DNA of 8,736 nt from an uncultured Gammaproteobacteria bacterium. GTDB taxonomy: Bacteria > Pseudomonadota > Gammaproteobacteria > Pseudomonadales > Azotimanducaceae_A. The position numbers were made by a program, and so were the translations under genes. Each line of letters starts with the position of its first letter. The first letter of the stretch is position 1. Below the pieces are notes generated by a model. It was not told the DNA's origin. It saw only the letters and a program-made list of their open reading frames with translations, and ran no database searches. Positions 6,142-8,736 of this stretch are shown here, piece after piece. The stretch covers positions 1 to 8,736 of the forward strand of contig CAJWZG010000113.1 of the NCBI GenBank assembly GCA_913049565.1, read 5' to 3'.

Positions 6142-7619
6142 TGGAGAATCTATTGGAAAGGCACCGCACCCAATCTGCAATGCACACAGTATCCGTGAGT
6201 ATTGTCGCTGCGCTGATAATAGTGATGGCGCCTATCTCACCGCAGGCCACCACCACGGCAAGCAAATCAGCATTTCACTCTCAGTTGACCGCTTTCCCCG
6301 CCGCCATCCCCTCATCCAGTGCTGAAGGCGAACTGCAACCCTTACCGAGCCTCGCTGATATGTTGCAGCGAGTGAATCCGGCTGTCGTCAATATTGCGAC
6401 CCGGTCTGTTGTGCGGGAAAGCAATCGTCTTTTGGAGGACCCATTTTTCCGCCGCTTTTTTAACGTGCCTAAAAGCCGACAGCGCTATAGGCGAACCCAA
6501 AGCGCTGGCTCTGGGGTAGTCGTTGATGCCGAGGCTGGCTACATTGTGACCAACGCCCATGTGGTGAAAAACGCTGACGAGATCAGTATCGGTGTGTCGG
6601 ATGGCCGCAATTTAGAAGCAACGCTAATCGGTACAGACCCGGAGGTAGATTTGGCTCTTCTGCAGGTGCCTGCTCAAGATCTGATCGCTATCGAATATGC
6701 AGACAGTGCGCGCTTGCGCGTAGGGGACTTTGTTGTCGCCATCGGTAATCCCTTCGGCCTGAACCAAACCGTCACCTCTGGCATTGTTAGCGCGCTGGGC
6801 CGCAGCGGTCTGGGTATCGAAGGCTACGAAGATTTTATTCAAACGGATGCGCCCATTAATCCCGGTAACTCGGGTGGCGCACTTGTCGATCTCAATGGCC
6901 GGCTTGTTGGAATCAACACGGCGATTTTCGCCCCCAGTGGCGGCAACATTGGAATTGGTTTTGCTATTCCTGCCAACATGGTCAGCGCTGTCACCGCCCA
7001 ATTAATCGACCAAGGAGAAGTGAATCGGGGATTTGTCGGTGCCATAGTGCAGCCGTTAAATCGCGAACTGGCCAAAGCATTCGGTGTTATCTCTGGTGAT
7101 GGTATTCCTCAAGGGGTCGTCGTCGTTGATGTTCAAAGTGGTAGTTCAGCAGAGGCAGCAGGTTTGGAGCCCGGCGATGTGATTGTCCAAATGGGCGATA
7201 ACCCGATTCTTACGGTGGCAGATTATTCAGCTCAAGCGGCGGTAATGTTTATTGGTGATGAAGTGGTCGTGCGCTATGTGCGCCAAGGCATAAAACAACG
7301 CACAAGCCTGCGTATTGTTGCTGACGAGCAGCAATCGATTGCGGGGCAAAGTTTGTCACCGCGGCTGCGGGGGGTGCAGCTGCAAAACTTACGTGAAGAG
7401 GGAGATCGGGTGTCCGGCTCTGGTATCGTCGCCACTGAGGTAGAGCGGCGCAGCCCAGCCTATGGTTTTGGGCTTCGCGCAGGCGATATTGTAGTGGGCG
7501 TTAATCGCATCGCTGTCGAGGATATCGCGCAGATGCGAGAGGCTGTTCGGCGAGACAGTCAACAGCTGTTGTTGCGTATATTTCGCAACAGCCGCTTTTA
7601 TTATGTCGTGATTCGCTAA
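6141..7619 (+). CDS. Periplasmic HtrA-family serine protease with two PDZ domains (DegQ/DegP-like)
   Basis: This trypsin-like protease degrades misfolded envelope proteins. In these 492 residues a hydrophobic N-terminal segment (about 17-32, VSIVAALIIVMAPISP) acts as signal peptide or anchor, with possible cleavage near SPQA (33-36). The protease domain spans about 72-290. The catalytic triad is H140 (TNAHVV), D170 (DPEVDLALL) and S244 (GNSGGALV), with the substrate loop IGNPFGL at 201-207. The LA loop (about 99-120) is short and basic, unlike the long Gln-rich loop of E. coli DegP and closer to DegQ. PDZ1 spans about 297-395 (GFVGAIVQPL, then GLEPGDVIVQMGD) and PDZ2 about 405-492 (GLRAGDIVVGVN). 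The start overlaps the transporter stop; an internal ATG at 6180 would keep the signal and cannot be excluded. A distant GAGGAG (6121-6126) is the only ribosome site. Linkage to a transporter is unusual for this housekeeping type. Confidence 0.94.
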   Translation: MENLLERHRTQSAMHTVSVSIVAALIIVMAPISPQATTTASKSAFHSQLTAFPAAIPSSSAEGELQPLPSLADMLQRVNPAVVNIATRSVVRESNRLLEDPFFRRFFNVPKSRQRYRRTQSAGSGVVVDAEAGYIVTNAHVVKNADEISIGVSDGRNLEATLIGTDPEVDLALLQVPAQDLIAIEYADSARLRVGDFVVAIGNPFGLNQTVTSGIVSALGRSGLGIEGYEDFIQTDAPINPGNSGGALVDLNGRLVGINTAIFAPSGGNIGIGFAIPANMVSAVTAQLIDQGEVNRGFVGAIVQPLNRELAKAFGVISGDGIPQGVVVVDVQSGSSAEAAGLEPGDVIVQMGDNPILTVADYSAQAAVMFIGDEVVVRYVRQGIKQRTSLRIVADEQQSIAGQSLSPRLRGVQLQNLREEGDRVSGSGIVATEVERRSPAYGFGLRAGDIVVGVNRIAVEDIAQMREAVRRDSQQLLLRIFRNSRFYYVVIR

Positions 7620-7657
7620 GCCCGTCGGCCGTCAGAATCTAAGGGCAGATTCGGGCT
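7619..7657 (+). terminator. Stem-loop after the htrA-like gene, possible transcription terminator
   Basis: An outer 6-bp stem pairs AGCCCG (7619-7624) with CGGGCT (7652-7657); inside it GAATCT (7635-7640) pairs perfectly with AGATTC (7647-7652) around the loop AAGGGC. The two stems share base 7652, so they compete or combine with a bulge. The sequence after it (AATTGTTTA) is AT-rich but has no true T tract, so it would be a weak intrinsic terminator. Confidence 0.35.
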
Positions 7658-7659
7658 AA

Positions 7660-7686
7660 TTGTTTAGCTCACAGTGCTAGTATGAC
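7660..7686 (+). promoter_or_regulatory. Possible promoter for folK
   Basis: TTGTTT (7660-7665) and TATGAC (7681-7686) could form -35 and -10 boxes, with a short 15-base spacer. They lie just after the stem-loop ending the previous gene and about 70 bases before the folK ATG, which is where a promoter is expected. Matches to consensus are partial. Confidence 0.25.
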
Positions 7687-7757
7687 GCGCTCGAGCAATC
7701 TGGTGTTTTTAACGAGCGGGTAAATACGCCGCGACAAGTAGAGAGACGCAAACGGCA

Positions 7758-8279
7758 ATGGTACTGATAGGGTTGGGATCAAATCGAGGCGACTCCACGG
7801 ATACTGTGGTTGCTGCGATCCATGCTTTGGCGTCTTTTGCTCGCCCTCATACGCTTCGTTGCTCTCAGCTATTTCGCACCTCGCCAGTCAACTGCCCCCC
7901 GGGTTCCGATGAGTTTGTAAACGCGGCGGTAATCTTTGATGCCATTGATGGCCTTAAACCTGAAACGTTGCTTCGCGAGCTCAAAACAATCGAACGAGAC
8001 TTTGGGCGGGAAGAGAAATATGTACGCAACGCACCTCGCGAGCTGGATCTGGATTTGTTGCTGTTTGATCAGCAAACTCGCCATACAGAGGAGTTTACCC
8101 TTCCGCACCCGCGCGCCATTGATCGACTGTTCGTGCTTAAACCCGCGGCGCAACTAGTGCCTGAAACCATTTGGCCCGGCATGGACAAGTCTATTGCTGA
8201 GCTTTTATGTGAGCTTAAAACGGATGAAGAAGTGTTTGCATTGGAGGAGTCACCTCCTTTTTGTGTTGCTCTGGGCTAG
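7758..8279 (+). CDS. folK: 2-amino-4-hydroxy-6-hydroxymethyldihydropteridine diphosphokinase (HPPK)
   Basis: FolK transfers pyrophosphate from ATP to 6-hydroxymethyl-7,8-dihydropterin, making the substrate that dihydropteroate synthase joins to p-aminobenzoate in folate synthesis. In 173 residues: LIGLGSNRGD (3-12) at the N-terminus, RTSP (40-43), FVNAAV in the pterin-binding strand (53-58), the signature RNAPRELDLDLLLFD (90-104) with Mg2+ ligands D97 and D99, and LPHPRAIDRLFVLKPAAQLVP (115-135) with H117. The usual GPRTLDLDLL appears as APRELDLDLL, a mild variation. The length is slightly above the typical ~160 because of a C-terminal tail after about residue 160. The ATG at 7758 has only a weak purine-rich AGAGAGACG upstream. 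In many gammaproteobacteria folK sits directly before panB; here it is separate, so a second copy elsewhere is possible. The 3' end overlaps the next gene by 56 bases. Confidence 0.95.
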   Translation: MVLIGLGSNRGDSTDTVVAAIHALASFARPHTLRCSQLFRTSPVNCPPGSDEFVNAAVIFDAIDGLKPETLLRELKTIERDFGREEKYVRNAPRELDLDLLLFDQQTRHTEEFTLPHPRAIDRLFVLKPAAQLVPETIWPGMDKSIAELLCELKTDEEVFALEESPPFCVALG

Positions 8280-8634
8280 CACTGGAGCGCATGGCTACCA
8301 AGGTGAACTGCACCAGCAGTTGACTTTTTTGTCTGCCAAACAGCTCAGTCGCTGCGCTGTTGTTGCGCCTTTGCGGAATCAACAGCATACACAGCCACTG
8401 GGGGATCGGTTATCTGCCTTAGATACACGCTATGTGGTTCGAGCAAACGTAGCCCGCGCTAAGAGCAATATTTTCGCTCGCACCTTTCGCTGGAATTACT
8501 TTGACGTTTCTCGTGAAGGCAGCGAAACGGTTATCGGCGTGTTCGACACCCGCTTCAATGAGCGATTTAAAAATGTCAGCACCCGGTTGTTGAGAGGACA
8601 GAAGCGTCGAGACGCGGAGACGAAAAGACGGTAG
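8224..8634 (+). CDS. Secreted protein of unknown function, probably truncated at its C-terminus
   Basis: This 136-residue frame begins with a clear signal peptide: MKK, then basic residues, a hydrophobic core (LLFVLLWASTGA, 11-22), and probable cleavage after AHG (22-24). The mature part contains GELHQQLTF (27-35), RYVVRANVARA (69-79), FRWNYFD (88-94) and VFDTRFNERF (106-115). I recall similar gammaproteobacterial secreted proteins that are longer and carry a HxxLT-type start reminiscent of zinc-dependent phospholipase C/S1-P1 nuclease folds, but I cannot confirm this. After about residue 118 the sequence becomes a low-complexity basic tail (LLRGQKRRDAETKRR) with codons such as AGA, GGA and CGA, right where the composition of the DNA changes. 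The ATG at 8224 is preferred over upstream 8194 because it begins directly with the signal peptide. It overlaps the folK end by 56 bases in another frame. Confidence 0.6.
   Translation: MKKCLHWRSHLLFVLLWASTGAHGYQGELHQQLTFLSAKQLSRCAVVAPLRNQQHTQPLGDRLSALDTRYVVRANVARAKSNIFARTFRWNYFDVSREGSETVIGVFDTRFNERFKNVSTRLLRGQKRRDAETKRR
8243..8262 (+). terminator. Short hairpin with T tract inside the folK / secreted-protein overlap
   Basis: GGAGG (8243-8247), loop AGTCA, CCTCC (8253-8257), then TTTTT (8258-8262). It has the form of a weak intrinsic terminator lying before the folK stop and just after the start of the next gene, where it could attenuate the downstream gene. The stem is only 5 bp, so it may be chance; the codons are needed by both reading frames. 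Confidence 0.2.
8609..8632 (+). repeat. Three-copy 8-base periodic repeat (GAGACGNN-like)
   Basis: Three consecutive 8-base units start at 8609, 8617 and 8625: GAGACGCG, GAGACGAA, AAGACGGT. The core RAGACG is kept in all three. The repeat sits at the boundary between normal-composition coding sequence and the very GC-rich right end, and encodes the Arg/Lys/Glu-rich tail of the secreted protein frame. Confidence 0.5.
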
Positions 8635-8736
8635 GGCGATGGGCGCGTTAGGCGAGCCGCGGCGCGGCAGACCAGGCGCGGCGCCGGACGCCGCGCGAGC
8701 GCAGCCGCCGCGCGAAAGATGGCGCGAGGAGCGCAT
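8635..8736. other. Very GC-rich right end (about 80% GC), origin unclear
   Basis: Positions 8641-8736 contain 19 A/T out of 96 bases, about 80% GC, far above the rest of the window. It is dense in GCGC/CGCC words and contains the self-complementary GCCGCGGC (8656-8663) and a strong hairpin: GCGCGGCG (8676-8683), loop CCGGA, CGCCGCGC (8689-8696), with no T tract after it. A frame open to the edge from ATG 8639 reads MGALGEPRRGRPG and onward, and the opposite strand is open too, but at this GC content open frames mean little, so I do not call a gene. Confidence 0.6.

Noticed and set aside
6624..7001. A 125-codon minus-strand open frame opposite the HtrA protease domain.
   Set aside because: Antisense shadow of a conserved gene with no ribosome site or recognisable protein features.
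8419..8736. Minus-strand open frame running in from the right edge.
   Set aside because: It is opposite the secreted-protein gene and its first third comes from the 80% GC tail, where open frames arise easily; no recognisable motif.
1..8736. Looked for tRNA or rRNA genes, CRISPR arrays, transposase genes, terminal inverted repeats and toxin-antitoxin pairs.
   Set aside because: None could be supported by reading the sequence; the window is almost fully taken up by identifiable protein genes.

Overview
The window is ordinary bacterial chromosome of moderate GC (roughly low-to-mid 50s per cent by eye) with tightly packed genes. The protein types (PanB, PanC and FolK of proteobacterial form, a DegQ-like HtrA protease, a CoxS/CoxM-type flavoprotein pair, an SDR and a 12-helix MFS carrier) fit best with a gammaproteobacterium, possibly marine. 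That placement is inference from protein style, not from a marker gene.

Layout. Positions 2-1260 hold the iron-sulfur and FAD subunits of a molybdenum hydroxylase of the xanthine/CO dehydrogenase family; the first gene is cut by the left edge, and the catalytic molybdenum subunit is not in the window. A 335-base gap (1261-1595) follows, with A/T tracts and two small hairpins but no convincing gene. Positions 1596-3969 are a compact operon, panB-panC-coaX, whose genes overlap by 4 and 1 bases: three enzymes on the path from ketoisovalerate to coenzyme A. A convergent SDR dehydrogenase gene (3971-4744, minus strand) ends one base from the coaX stop. A 137-base divergent promoter region separates it from an MFS transporter (4882-6141), whose stop overlaps the start of a periplasmic HtrA/DegQ-type serine protease (6141-7619). 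After a stem-loop and a possible promoter comes folK (7758-8279), making the folate precursor, whose 3' end overlaps a gene for a secreted protein of unknown role (8224-8634).

Functional links. PanB consumes 5,10-methylene-tetrahydrofolate, whose pterin is activated by FolK, so pantothenate and folate synthesis are biochemically linked here although folK lies about 4 kb downstream of coaX rather than directly upstream of panB as in many gammaproteobacteria. PanE/IlvC (ketopantoate reductase) and PanD (beta-alanine supply) are not in the window.

Oddities. The last ~100 bases are about 80% GC, unlike everything before. They follow a purine-rich stretch with an 8-base period that ends the secreted-protein frame in a basic, low-complexity tail. 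This looks like a junction (assembly chimera, rearrangement or insertion) truncating that gene. I see no clear novel multi-gene system; the rest is recognisable metabolism, transport and protein quality control.
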